Assembly (NCBI GenBank): GCA_024734555.1
Contig: JANPWX010019221.1
Coordinates: 342,719-406,718, forward strand
Reading direction: 5' to 3'
Source of the DNA: Trochalopteron elliotii
Taxonomy: Eukaryota > Chordata > Aves > Passeriformes > Leiothrichidae
Length of the DNA: 64,000 nucleotides
Shown: positions 1 through 10,742 of the stretch, piece by piece
Layout of the letters: every line of letters starts with the position of its first letter
Position numbering within the stretch: the first letter of the stretch is position 1
Position numbers and translations under genes: made by a program
The notes under the pieces: model-generated
Seen by the model: the letters and a program-made list of their open reading frames with translations, nothing else
Databases searched by the model: none
Told to the model about the DNA's origin: nothing

Positions 1-776
1 TCTATTTCTTTGCTGCAGCCAGGTTACATGGAGGCCACAAGACAAGCAATTTTGGGTATTCTGGCATTGTTTTATTAACCAAAACCAAAGACTGACCTAA
101 CCACTGCTGAATGAAACAGCTTCTGCCCATCATTTCTAGCCTAAAAAAATACAAAAGAAAGCGTTGTCATGGAAACCATTCTATCCCAAAGGTATACTGG
201 ATTTTTCTAGATCAAAATTATATCACTATCTACATTTCCCTTATTAACAGGGATAAAATTTTTTTCACATCACACTGAGCATGACCTCCATTCAGCACAA
301 CTAAAACCACCCTAATTTTTAAAACAAATTGCTAAGTAATGGTAAGACGTACATATAAACTATGATTTTGCTAATATGCAAAGTTATAAATTCTCTAGAC
401 AAATATGACAATGAATGACAAATCACACAAGGAGACCAAAAACACCAAGTAACTGAAAATCAAAAAATGAAAATCACGAAGTCTCAAAAAATTGAGAAGG
501 ATCTGAGTGTTGATGTCAGCTTTTGGCTAATTTTCCAGGACTTCCAAATGCACACATTACCCTGATTCATGTCTGGACTGCAATGCTTATATTTATTTAA
601 TTTATTTGCTGCACCAAGGTCAAAATCTTTACAACCTGGAGAGTGTCCAGTATGTTTTGCCCAAACACCGCTGAAGATTAATTCAAAATGTCAAAAATCT
701 TGCTCAAATCCTGCAGAATTTAAGCAATATTAAAGCTTTTCCTTAGCATTTTAGGAGGCACCGTGCAAAGCTGTGA
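1..776. other. AT-rich stretch, no gene seen
   Basis: Ordinary AT-rich non-coding DNA on both strands. There are short A and T runs and a small TTTA-rich patch near 590-610, but no convincing open frame, repeat family or RNA gene. It leads directly into the protein-like frame that opens at 780. Confidence 0.6.
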
Positions 777-779
777 TAG

Positions 780-1322
780 AAACTGCCCAGATCCAAATCA
801 GTCGTGGAGCAGCAGGAAACCAGGCTGATGGAAAGGAACACCAGCCTCAGTACTGAGCAGATAAAACCGGAGCTGCTCAAGGATTTTAACTACAGACTTT
901 CTCAAGAACATTTCTGCAGCAATGTGTTTATAAAGGACCTGGTGAAAATGGGAAATGGAAGATGTCTGCTAGCCTTACTCCCAACTTCAGCACACACAGC
1001 CTCAAGAAATACTCCTCTGAAGGACCAAGACTTTCAGCCTGCACAAAGCAAGAGTAGACCTACAAAAAACTGTCAAACACCAAAGTAAGAAGAGGCAGAA
1101 GAAGACTCTCAGGTCCCAGTTTCAACTCTTTCCAGTGACCACTTTGATAGACTCCAGGACATTACAAAAATACGCTTGGACTTGGTTAACCTTTCCATGG
1201 CATGGCCCAATGAAAAAAACTTCAAAAAACCAGCAAAAATCCATGAGGATTTGGTACAGCAGAACCTTCTTTCTGCCAGAGGAGCAGTGGTGATGGGACT
1301 GGGGAGCCATTCAAGTCTTTGA
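780..1322 (+). pseudogene. possible broken coding sequence, two collinear open segments in one frame
   Basis: One plus-strand frame is open from just after a TAG (777-779) to a TGA (1320-1322) and is interrupted only by a TAA at 1086-1088. It gives 102 codons, a stop, then 77 more codons in the same register. The translation has a natural mixed composition rather than low complexity. It includes LLKDFNYRLSQEHFCSNVF in the first part and HFDRLQDITKIRLDLVNL in the second, with a lysine/serine/glutamine-rich linker around the stop. There is no upstream ATG; the first methionine lies about 18 codons in. I do not recognise the family, and no flanking splice sites or poly(A) tail are clear. A decayed retrocopy, a lost exon or chance are all possible. 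Two adjacent frames staying open in the same register in AT-rich DNA is what makes it worth listing. Confidence 0.3.
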
Positions 1323-2668
1323 TGGTGGTGAAGAAATATTTACTAATCACTGGTAAATTTATGGGCAGATAAGCCTAGAAATTGATTTTTTTTTTTAATA
1401 CAGCAGGTAATATGTTTAGATTCAATTTATTCTGGTGACCCATGGTGCCTCTGGAGCTGTTCACAAGGGTTTAAACCTCTGCTGAAAATGACGCAGAGAG
1501 GAACATCGACCTGGTGTTCACAGCATCTCTGTTCCCATGGCCACACAGAACCTTTCCTGTCTCACAAAAATAAAGGTACTAGGGAGTACAGATGGGTGGG
1601 GAGTGGAAATCCAGGCTCCCTCCTAGGGCACAAACATTTCACTCTGCTTTCCCAGGAGAGTTTAGGCAGGAAGTGGTTTTGCTGCACTGACAGGTGTTTT
1701 ACCCAGAAACGAATAATCCAAAGGTGGTAATGAAGGTGCTACTAACCTGGGGATTAATTTGGACCTCCATCTCAAAACTTTAAATCCCTATACCTGGCTA
1801 ACAATTCAAGCCTGTGAGTGTTTCAAATGTATTCTTTCAGAACCACACTGAAGTGGCCCATGAGACTGCCCATGGTTTTGGAAGGCCACCTCTTCTGAGC
1901 TTGACTTCTGAGGCCAGAAAAACCTATAATTTATGGAAAGAGGCTTACAAGACACAGACACTCAGAACAATTTATTTTTTTTTTAAACAATAACTGTAAT
2001 TATCAAAATGAATAACCATAATGGTGGTTTTCTGCTCCACAATCTTCTCCCCTCTCTACGGACTTTTGAGAAACGCCAAGTGATGCTGTACATGCAATAG
2101 CAGACTTCTGTGGGCATGGTTTAACTTCTTGGTTAAATAGCATTTTGGTTGCTCGGTGAGAACATGAACAGAAATGACATTTTAAATAACTTAAAAGATG
2201 AAAACCAGAAACAGTTCACTGTCAACACCTGGCTTTTGTGAGGCTAATAAAAATTTTGAAGTGTAAGATATATCATGGCCAAAAAACAGAGATTCCATCC
2301 AAATCTTGCATACAATTCTTCGAAATTAGCAAAATAAAACTTCAATTTCTTTGTAATTTCACAAGCCTATCGTGGAGCAAACTGAAACTGTAGAAGATTT
2401 TACTTGAGATTTCTACTGAGTTTTATAAAGTCTATAAAGCTCACTTATGGGAATTTCCACCCTAAGACTCTAAGAGATACTGCAACTAACAAAATACCAT
2501 GTATTTGTTGTTGCTAATCATCCAAACCAGATGTTCTTTAGGTCATACTTAAACAAATGGCATGATTTTCTAATCCCTGTCACAATCTTTTGACTGTTTC
2601 TAATTAATGGCAACTTACCTAACTAAAATAACCCACACCCTGAAATTTTTTGGAATCATGGGAAAAAA
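1323..2668. other. AT-rich stretch, no gene seen
   Basis: Non-coding sequence with a T-run near 1387-1396 and an AT-rich patch near 1970-1990. An 80-codon open frame at 1488-1730 is neither compositionally nor positionally convincing as a gene. No repeat family was recognised. Confidence 0.55.
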
Positions 2669-2705
2669 CAGTTGTTATAACAACTGGCCTTCCCAGTTGT
2701 TATAA
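2669..2705. repeat. 18-bp perfect palindrome plus a third copy of its half-site
   Basis: Positions 2669-2686 read CAGTTGTTATAACAACTG, a perfect inverted repeat with no spacer. The left part, CAGTTGTTATAA, occurs again at 2694-2705 after an 8-nt gap. The half-site therefore appears three times in 37 bp, twice forward and once inverted. CAACTG/CAGTTG matches the known vertebrate MYB recognition core, so a clustered binding site is possible. This is inference from the motif only. A small self-complementary duplication with no function is equally possible. Confidence 0.8.
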
Positions 2706-3950
2706 ATCACTATAATCGTTCCTAAAAGGAGAGGATAGATAATCTCCTTTGTTGTTTTGGGGTTTTTTTTCTGAATTTCAGCATGCACACTCTGAGGCAC
2801 ATGAAACCATTAATCACACATGGAAAATCTATTTCTTTATTCACACAAACAAGACTTGAACACAATCAGTGTGTGTGACTCATTACATGGATTAGAACCT
2901 ACAAAGTGATGATATTTAAGGTTCTATGTGCACATTACTGGCCTTGGAATAACGTGAGATTGGGAAATTTAAGAGTCTATATTGCTGCCAAACCAAAACC
3001 AGGGTCATTGATTACTCAACAATACCCAAAACTCTCGTCTTCAACAGCTCCACACCGAGCACTGCAACATGATAGGGAATGGAGAACTCTGATATTTCCC
3101 CACAAATCCAGCAGAAGCAGTGAATAAAAGAGAGCTACAGCATGAAAAGAAGCCAATTATCTGGACCAAAGGAGTGTTGATGGCAATCAGATACACTGAG
3201 ATTCCTCTGACTCCATCCTTACTTTATTTAAACGGTTGAAACTTCTTAGCTTGTATTCATTTTCCTGCCTTCTCCATTTAACTTCATCTATATTTTCAGC
3301 TTTCTTCCCAGCATGGTGTTTTTTGGTTCCCAGCTAATTGTGTTTCCAGACCACACCATGCCTAGTGTACTCCTTGTACAATTTAAACCATTAAGGCAAA
3401 ACTTCATTATTTTATGGAAGTACTAAAACCAAACCTCACTGTGCCTGCACCCAACAATGAAAAGAACAAATTTAAGCCCCAGATCCAGCATCTAAACCTT
3501 TTTTTGTCAGATGTTTTGTGATGGTTTTTTTCCGTACTGGTAAAGCAACAGCTGTTGCTGAGTATTTTTAAACACAGGAGCATTTCTTTTTGTGCTGCTG
3601 GATAAGATAGCAAAAATTTATAAAGTGACAATAAATTACAGCTCATTATTGTCATAATAATAGCAATATAATGTGTTTAAATGGTACTTAGAGATTGTGT
3701 CTTCTGAAGTTGAAATTAATTACACCTGTGCTACGTATCACTGATTTAGTTGAAAAATTACAGCCCTTGGTGAGGCTTAAGAAAACCCTGAGTTGATCTC
3801 ACTTGTATCCTCCATATTTTTAAATAAAGGACATATCTAGAGACAAAATATAATGAAAATAATGTAAACCATTACCCAAAGTAACAGAACATGTGACAGG
3901 ATGGCAGCACACAACATTACAGCAACTCACTTTACAACTCCTGTTTTCAG
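2706..3950. other. AT-rich stretch, no gene seen
   Basis: Ordinary non-coding sequence. Short open frames at 2906-3127 (+) and 3407-3655 (-) show no recognisable domains. GT-rich bits near 2870 are too short to call a microsatellite. Confidence 0.55.
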
Positions 3951-4010
3951 GGAAATGGGTTTATTTCCATAATAAACGATTACTTAGAAGATTTATAACT
4001 CTGTTTCAAG
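3951..4010 (+). other. exon-shaped segment between a good acceptor and a consensus donor
   Basis: A pyrimidine-rich tract ending in TTTTCAG lies directly before 3951, and the segment ends in CAAG followed by GTAAGTAT at 4011, close to the ideal donor. The 60-nt segment is open in one frame only, reading KWVYFHNKRLLRRFITLFQ. That frame continues without a stop from 3893 to 4270, so retention would also be readable. I recognise no protein family, and the segment is AT-rich and not obviously coding. It could be a non-coding exon, a cryptic exon or coincidence, since such site pairs arise by chance in 64 kb. Confidence 0.2.
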
Positions 4011-5534
4011 GTAAGTATGGTAGGAGTAGTTCGCCTCAGGAAGGACTGCAAGATTACATCAATAAGCAGGTCCCTGCTGATTCTTTTAACCACTTAGGAC
4101 TTGACGTTCTGATATCCAAGATGATTTTGTATCAAACTCAGCAAATACCCTTTTTTGGTGTAACCTCAGAGAGATTTCAACAGCCAGGCAGCAGAGCGGA
4201 GAGCAGAGGCAGAAATGTTGGAGTCCTGCTCATACAAACAGCATTTGGATGCTGTTGCTTCTGCTCCCCCTAAATTTTCATGGATTTGATGTGGAGGAAA
4301 AATCTCCAGCAGTAGCTAAATGTAAGATTCTCACAAATACACACACTTCCAAGGACTGTAAAAAAGTTCTACTACCCAAACTCAATAAAGCAGCTGTACT
4401 TTTACAAGAGTACAAGAGAGTATTTCATGGTTAGAATCCTGAAGATCCACCCCATACTGATATTTTCCCTGAAATAATGTGCTACCTAAGTAGATGAAAC
4501 ACCACTGACCTTTTTTTTTTTGAAAAACCATGAATCTTTAACGCAACCAAGGTGTCCTAGTACTTTTGTCACCCTTCATCAAATTTCAGATTCCTATAAA
4601 TAGCTGTCTTGAGTTAATGAAATGGTTGAGGTTTTTAATCATGACACTGTTTTAAGTCTCTCACATTCAAAAAAATTGAACCTAAGAATCATAACTGTGT
4701 AGAACACAGGTGAGGCAGCATCACTACTAAAGCAGAATGGTTTAGAGAGCTGGAGATTAATATCAAGAAGGACTAATGCAAATATTTGCAGCAATCTCAA
4801 TTAGGATTTGTCATTCTGACATAAAACATCACTGTATGAACGGTGTGGTTTTCATTCAATCCAGCTGTGATTTATGATGCATACCACCTTTACATTTGTA
4901 TTTTTTTATTTTAAAATTCACATATAATTGCATTTATATCTGTGTGTAACACACTGTTCAACATGACATTGTGCTTTACTCCTAGTAACATATTATACTG
5001 AAAACTTCAGTAATTGTCTGTGAATTCTTCAGAGGTACAATTTTACCATACTAGTTGTTCTTAATGCCCAAGAAGAACTGTGTAAGTGTCACTTCAAGGG
5101 CTACCACTTCCAACTCTTGCTACTGCCCAGACAGAGCTTTTCTTACACATGTAAAATCATATAAAATCCTTCAAAATCAGGCAAGTTTCCCAGAATCATC
5201 AGCTTGGTCATTGTGGGGCAGCCTGAGACAACAGAAGAAAATCCAGTAAACTAAAAGTAATTCTTTCAAGGTGTCCCACAGAAGGAAATAAGCCAAATAA
5301 AACTAATATTACATGGATTCCTCATTAAAAAAGAAGGAAAAAATTCTAACTACTTCCCTTTGGTTTCATAAATTCTGTATGGCTTTGGGACCAAGTCCCC
5401 AGTTTCTTCCAATTAACTTTGCTTTTATCCCTAATATCTGTCATTTTTGATCCCTGTAAAGCTTGCAGTGCTGGCAGCATTACTGCCACTGAACAAAAAT
5501 ACGTATTTTTAGGAATTACTATAGGATGACCAAG
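4011..5534. other. AT-rich stretch, no gene seen
   Basis: The first 260 bases lie within the open frame described for the preceding exon-shaped segment. The rest is plain AT-rich DNA with a run of ten to eleven T near 4511 and no recognised repeat or gene. Confidence 0.5.
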
Positions 5535-5755
5535 TAACTTAGGCTGGAGGAGATTTCTGGAATTCCTATACTCCAGCCTTCCCAAAACTGGCTCAGCAGA
5601 GCAGGGACTTCACCAGACAAGCTTTGAATATTCCAAAAAATGACACCACAGCTTCTCCAGACAACTTGTGCCAGACTTTTATCAAATTTGATGTAAAAAA
5701 GATTATCCTTATTTTTTACCTGGAATTTCCTATGTTCTGCTCAAACCTTCTTTAG
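5535..5755 (-). mobile_element. old CR1 LINE 3' fragment (CR1-Y/C-like)
   Basis: Read on the plus strand, the segment follows the reverse complement of a CR1 3' region in order. It begins AGGCTGGAGGAGATTTCTGG, then has a cysteine-poor 'gctttgaatattcc' block, then a 'cacagcttctccagacaac' block, then a 'tgtaaaaaagattatcctta' block, ending near a 'tggaatttcctatgttc' block. These correspond to the well-known CR1 strings for group-wide gene-conversion-free ends (loss of 'tctctgggcaacctgtgccag' and 'agtaaaaaatttcttcct' wording through substitution). Divergence is high, so it is an old copy. No coding potential remains. The strand call rests on the order of these blocks. Confidence 0.8.
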
Positions 5756-6536
5756 GTCAAATCATCCAGTACAACAGATTTCTGAAATAATTTGCTCATT
5801 TAATTTGCACTATTCATACAGCCTGAAAATGTTCAAAACATGTTCTCTGTCCATTTAATTTACACTGTCATTTTCTTTTTAAATTAGAGGAAGAAATGAA
5901 TCGTTACATGAGTTTCTTCAGACTCAATGAACACACTGCATTTGAGAAGCAAGAATATCAAAGATGTGGAGGGCCAGTTCCAGACTGCAAAGCGGAACAA
6001 ACCCATTCATATATTTCAGGCTTTTCATGGAACTAACAGAAGGCTTCAGCTGCACCAATCCCATCCAAGCAAGTGGAATTTAAAATCTCTTTTCACTGGG
6101 AAGAAAGGAACAAGATAAAAACACTGGAATAAAATTCATAACTACAAATTAAATAATTAACAGATATGATTTCTTAGGATAACTTACTCTTGAACCAAAG
6201 CTTATTTTCTTAAACAAAACATAAAGAAATAAAATTAATGGCTATTTTATGTGGTGGAAAAAGATTTTGAAACATGTAGATATTGCATAAACTAAAAATG
6301 ATGAACAAAAATGAAGTGCACACTAGAACCTCCCATAGTTCCATTCCCAAGTACTTTTCATGCTCCACAATGACCCCTCCTGTCCATTGTATGCCAATTT
6401 TGGCAGGGGCTCCCCAATAATCACTGTCAGTGCAGCTGATCTGACCCGGGACTTCACTGGTCATTCCACTCCAACAGCCTGCCAGCAGTAACTAGAATTT
6501 TCTTTTTGTTCTCTTCAAAGGCTTTTTTATGGGACT
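5756..6536. other. AT-rich stretch, no gene seen
   Basis: Non-coding DNA between an old CR1 fragment and a T/G tract. The open frames at 5927-6118 (+) and 6210-6464 (-) have no recognisable features. Confidence 0.55.
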
Positions 6537-6660
6537 TTTTGTTTGTTTGGGGTTTTTTGTTTTGTGATTTTTTTTTGTTTGGTTGGGGTTTTTTGTTGTT
6601 GTTGGGTTTTTTGGGGGTTTTTTGTTTGTTTGTTTGGTTGGTTGGTTGGCTGGTATTTTT
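6537..6660 (+). repeat. T/G-rich low-complexity tract with GTTT and GGTT repeats
   Basis: The plus strand is almost only T and G for about 120 bases. It has GTTT units at both ends, GGTT units near 6635-6648, and G runs of three to five separated by T runs. The short open frames across it on both strands are composition artefacts. The G runs could in principle form a G-quadruplex on the plus strand, though the loops are long. Confidence 0.9.
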
Positions 6661-9599
6661 TGAGACCATTAAATGAAAGGAACCAAATCAATGGCTCTGA
6701 CATGCAAACATCTTGTAAAGCAAGAGCTTTAAAACCTTATCTCACTGGATTTAAGGACTTGGATACTTAAGGACAGACCTGTAAGAATTCAGTACGAAAT
6801 CCGTGCAAATTCTGAACTTAGAGATGTAAGGAGAAATTTGGATGTGAGTCTGGCCAAGATTTTCTCTCTTGATTTTGTGCTAAAAACTACTTTGAGTGAA
6901 GAACTTGTAGGTGGACATTATAAACCAGATTAAAGTACAGCAGAAGCATGTGGACAGATGGACAGATGTCAGAACCTGCAAATGTTACCATTTCAGTCAG
7001 ACTAAAACTAAATTAATTAATTGTGGCTCCCTTATTTTGTTGTAATTTGTAAATATTAGGCAAAACTTTGAATTAAATTAAAAACAAAGTTCACATTAAT
7101 AATCTTCTTTTCTGCCAACAGATGTAAACATGTAGATTATTAAGGCCTTACTATTCAGACTCTCCTAGTATATAAACCAAACTATTTATTATTTATTATA
7201 ATTAAGAAAATATACAAGCTTATGCCTTGTAATCCATCATTTACTGAGATACCAGGAACCAGTCTACCTCATGGCTCAGGCTTTTAAAGGAGTATCAGCC
7301 ATACTGATGGTGACTAGTGGTTTTTAAAGGGTGTCAGCAATTTTAGAGGAAGAAAAACTTATGCCTCTGTCAGAATTATATTCCCATTTGTTCGTGACAC
7401 CTTTCAGCTTGGGAAAACACTGAGCATTTTGTCTACTCTGCTCATTTTTAAGTTATTTTTTAACTAAAAGCTCAAAAATTCATCACAACTCTCCCAACCC
7501 AAGCCCATATGTGACCTAAGGAGGTCAATCCCATGAGGACATGTGCAAACCCTTCATGGAACATTGGGAAACAAAGGGAAGGTGAAAGGTATTTGTACAT
7601 TTATGGGCAATGAAGGAGTGTTACCAATAAAATTAGGTAGTTTCATAAAGTTGGAGATCTCAGCAGTGAAGGAACAGAACATCACTGATGAGGAAACAGA
7701 TGGACAGGATGACCCTCAAAGGGATAAAATTTATCAAGTGTTGGGAAATGGATAGCACACCTACCAATTAACAGAATATATATTTTAATCAATCTATGGC
7801 AGGATAAATATGTAACAATAGAGAGTGATTTTGTGACCATAAATGCAACCATGAACGTGAAATTTGAAGTCACTTTGGTAAAGCACAGGAAAATACAGAT
7901 AAGACTCCAGAAATGATCTGTAAGATCCCAGCTGGGACATGGAAAACTGTGACTGTTAAGTAAAATTAATTTGGACAGTAACAGAATTAAAGAAATACGA
8001 TGGCAAGGGGTTTGATCATTAATGGTAGTAAAGAGCTAATCAGGATTACATGGCCATTTATTAACCAAAACTAATTTCAAAATGGACATTCAGAAAACTG
8101 GCAGAACCAATTAAAGACAGAGCATTTTCATATTGAAAATATTCTTTTGACTCTGACATCTTTTGAAGCAAAGTTTTATTATGTCTGTATAAAATTAACC
8201 AAAAGTTAACAAATGCAACCCTCTTCATGGTTTTGGATGGGAAGGGTAGGGTTGTGACAACTGGTTTACCCAAATTTTAATACAAAATCATCAATTAAAA
8301 CAAAAATATGTATATATTAATAGAAAGTTTATACCTGCTTCCAGCTTTTTTGCATGTAAGTCTCTTTTATATCTGCCGCTCTCCTAAAAGTTGGAAAAAA
8401 TGCTAAAGATGCTCATGCCTGTGTTCCCACATCACAAGAGTATTTTGTAACACTCTTGTCCAACATGGTCAAAGGCTCTTGTGACCAAAATAACTCCAGA
8501 TAAATCCTAGCAAACAGATCTGTAAATACTGTTGTACTCCTTTTGACTTTGATCAGGCTACACTGTGTTACCCTGGCTGAAAACCTGCCCCAAAATATTA
8601 ATGTCAAACTCTGGTTCCAGCAGCACAGAACAGGGGGTGAAAATAGAAGACTGAGAAAACTAAGATAAACTGTTCCTTGAAAATTTGACCAGAACAAAGC
8701 TGGTACTCAAATTACATTGTTTCCATCAATTTCTACTTATATTGCTAATAATGTATGTTCTTAAATACTTAAGACCATTACAAAATTTTGGAGATGGCAA
8801 TATTCACTTCCCCCATTTTACAGGATAGCAAGTTTGGGGAAAAATTGTTAACAGGACAAGACAATGGCAACAGGAGGTGCAGGCAGGGGATGCCAGAGCG
8901 TCCGGCCCCACATCCAACCCTTCTTATGACATTATTTCTTCCTGAAACCACGTTGAATTCCTGACTGGATGTAAATGCAGCAGGCCTGTGTGTAGGATTG
9001 GTTATTATTTTTAAGGTCCCAGAAAACTCTTGCTTAGTTTTAAGGATCCAAGAAAAAACACTTGAGGAAAAGTGGAAAGGAAGTGGGGGGAATTAAGGAA
9101 AAGGCAGTCATGTTCAGAAATAAGCAAACATTTTCTTGACATCTTGTTTCATCCACAAGATGAAGAGGCGGCATCTGGGCATCTTACCCTGCCCACTTGT
9201 GGTGCAGGTTAGGGGAAGGTACACCAAACAAAATGGCTTTTTCTAATTCCCACCTAGAGAAGTGGAAAATTCCATTTCAGCAAGAGCCGTTTAAGAACTG
9301 TCTAAAATCAACAGAATATTCTTGAATTTCAATACACATCCATGATGCTGTCCTCTAAAATAAACAAATACAGCTGATGTGATGCCAGTAACTAATTTAT
9401 TCTATGTTAAATAGAAGTATCTTAAGGATCTCTAAGGAAGACTTGTATAGGGTTCAAGAGCTAGTGATCCACAGGAGCAAGAAAACCTGGCAAGGAAGGC
9501 AAGAGACCAAGGAGCAGGGACCTGTGGGACACAGTAAAGGGACAGAAGCAAATGCACGGGCAGTGGGAAAGGAGAGGTGACCTGGAAAGAGTCTGGAGA
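6661..9599. other. AT-rich stretch, no gene seen
   Basis: About 2.9 kb of plain AT-rich sequence with very AT-rich patches near 7010-7080 and 7175-7215. Several short open frames exist (for example 7543-7755 on plus and 8413-8697 on minus), but none has a recognisable domain or splice context. From about 9440 the base composition turns more G-rich and may already belong to the CR1 element that is certain from about 9640. Confidence 0.5.
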
Positions 9600-10588
9600 T
9601 GAGTGGGTTTTGTAGGAACTGGGGTGAGGAAGGACAAGGCAGAGCTGGAGCTGAATCCCTCAAGGGACACACAGAATAATAGCAAAGGCTTTTACAGGTC
9701 TGTCAGACAGAAGGTCAGACTTGCCAAGCCACGGTCCAGAGTACTGGAATTGTCCTGGCAGTCAGGTGAAGTCCCATGTGATTGGAAAAAATGCAACATT
9801 GTCCCCTTCTTTAGAAAGTGTAGAAAGGAGGACCCTGTCAGCCTCCCTCTGTGCCTGGGAAGATCCTGGGACAGCCCCTCCTGGAAGCTCTGCTGAGGCT
9901 GGGGGGACAGGAGGTAACTGGGGACAAGCAGCATGGCTTCACCACGGGTTGAGTCCTGCCTGACCAACCCCATGGCCTTCTCTGATGGGATGACTCCATC
10001 AGGGGACAAGGGAGGGCTGTAGATGGCATTTACCTGGACTGCTGTAAAGCCTTTGACACAGACCCTCCACAACATCCTGCTCTCCTCGCTGGAAAGAAAT
10101 GGATTTGGCTGTTATGTGGATTAGGAATTGGCTGGTGGGCACATCCACAGGGGAGTGAAAAACAAGTCACAGTCCCAGTGGACATCAGTGTCCAGTGGTG
10201 TCCCTCAGGGGTCTGTGCTGGCACCAGTGTGATTTAACATCTGCATCAGTGACACAGACAGAGGCACCCAGGGCACCCCAAGGAGGTGACACCAAGCTGA
10301 GGGTACAGTGGCACCCCTGAGGGTCAGGATGGCATCCAGAGGGACCTGGACATCCCCAGAAGTGGCCCATGGAGGTCTCAGGGGTTTAACCAGGCCAGGG
10401 GGTGGTGCTGAGACTCTGGGTCAAGGTGTCCAGAGAAGCTGTGGCTGCCCCTGGACTGCGGGAAGTGTCCAAGGCCAGGCTGGACAGTGGAAGGTGCCCC
10501 TGCCCATGGCAGGGGTGGAACATGACAGGATTTAAATCCCCTTCCCACCCAAACTACTTTGTGTGTGATTCTGTGATTCTATTTTACA
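9600..10588 (+). mobile_element. CR1 LINE, 5'-truncated, internally deleted, dead
   Basis: This is the clearest element in the window. CR1 is a non-LTR retrotransposon; its ORF2 encodes endonuclease and reverse transcriptase. The plus-strand translation shows reverse-transcriptase hallmarks. GIYLDCCKAFDT near 10024-10060 matches the catalytic-palm region normally read as YLDFxKAFDT. GVPQGSVLAPV near 10197-10232 matches the conserved GVPQGSVLGP block and is followed by a stop. The DNA then runs through 'gacaccaagctgag' and 'gggacctggac' blocks. It skips sequence near 10400 (internal deletion), resumes at the 3' region 'agaagctgtggctgcccctg', and ends in 'gattctgtgattct', the usual CR1 terminal repeat. 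Frameshifts and stops are scattered throughout. The 5' boundary is uncertain by up to about 150 bases. Orientation is plus. Confidence 0.93.
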
Positions 10589-10681
10589 TAGCAACAGAAA
10601 ATAAACTAGTGAAATAGTTACTTGTTTCTCAAAGATAGGACACAGAACAAAAAAATGATGCCTGCTTACGTTCTTCTTGGG

Positions 10682-10742
10682 AAAAAAAAAAACCCAAAAC
10701 ACCAAAACCCAAACAAACAAACAAACAAACAAACAAACAAAC
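10682..10742 (+). repeat. poly(A) and (CAAA)n microsatellite
   Basis: A run of eleven A is followed by A/C-rich sequence and eight near-perfect AAAC units (about 10711-10742). It lies about 95 bases beyond the CR1 3' end and could be an unrelated simple repeat or the tail of another lost insertion. Confidence 0.95.

Noticed and set aside
6454..6770. Lys/Asn/Pro-rich and Phe/Gly/Val-rich open frames on opposite strands
   Set aside because: Translations of the T/G low-complexity tract.
9692..10370. Open frames on the minus strand within the CR1 element
   Set aside because: Shadows of the plus-strand CR1 reverse transcriptase region.
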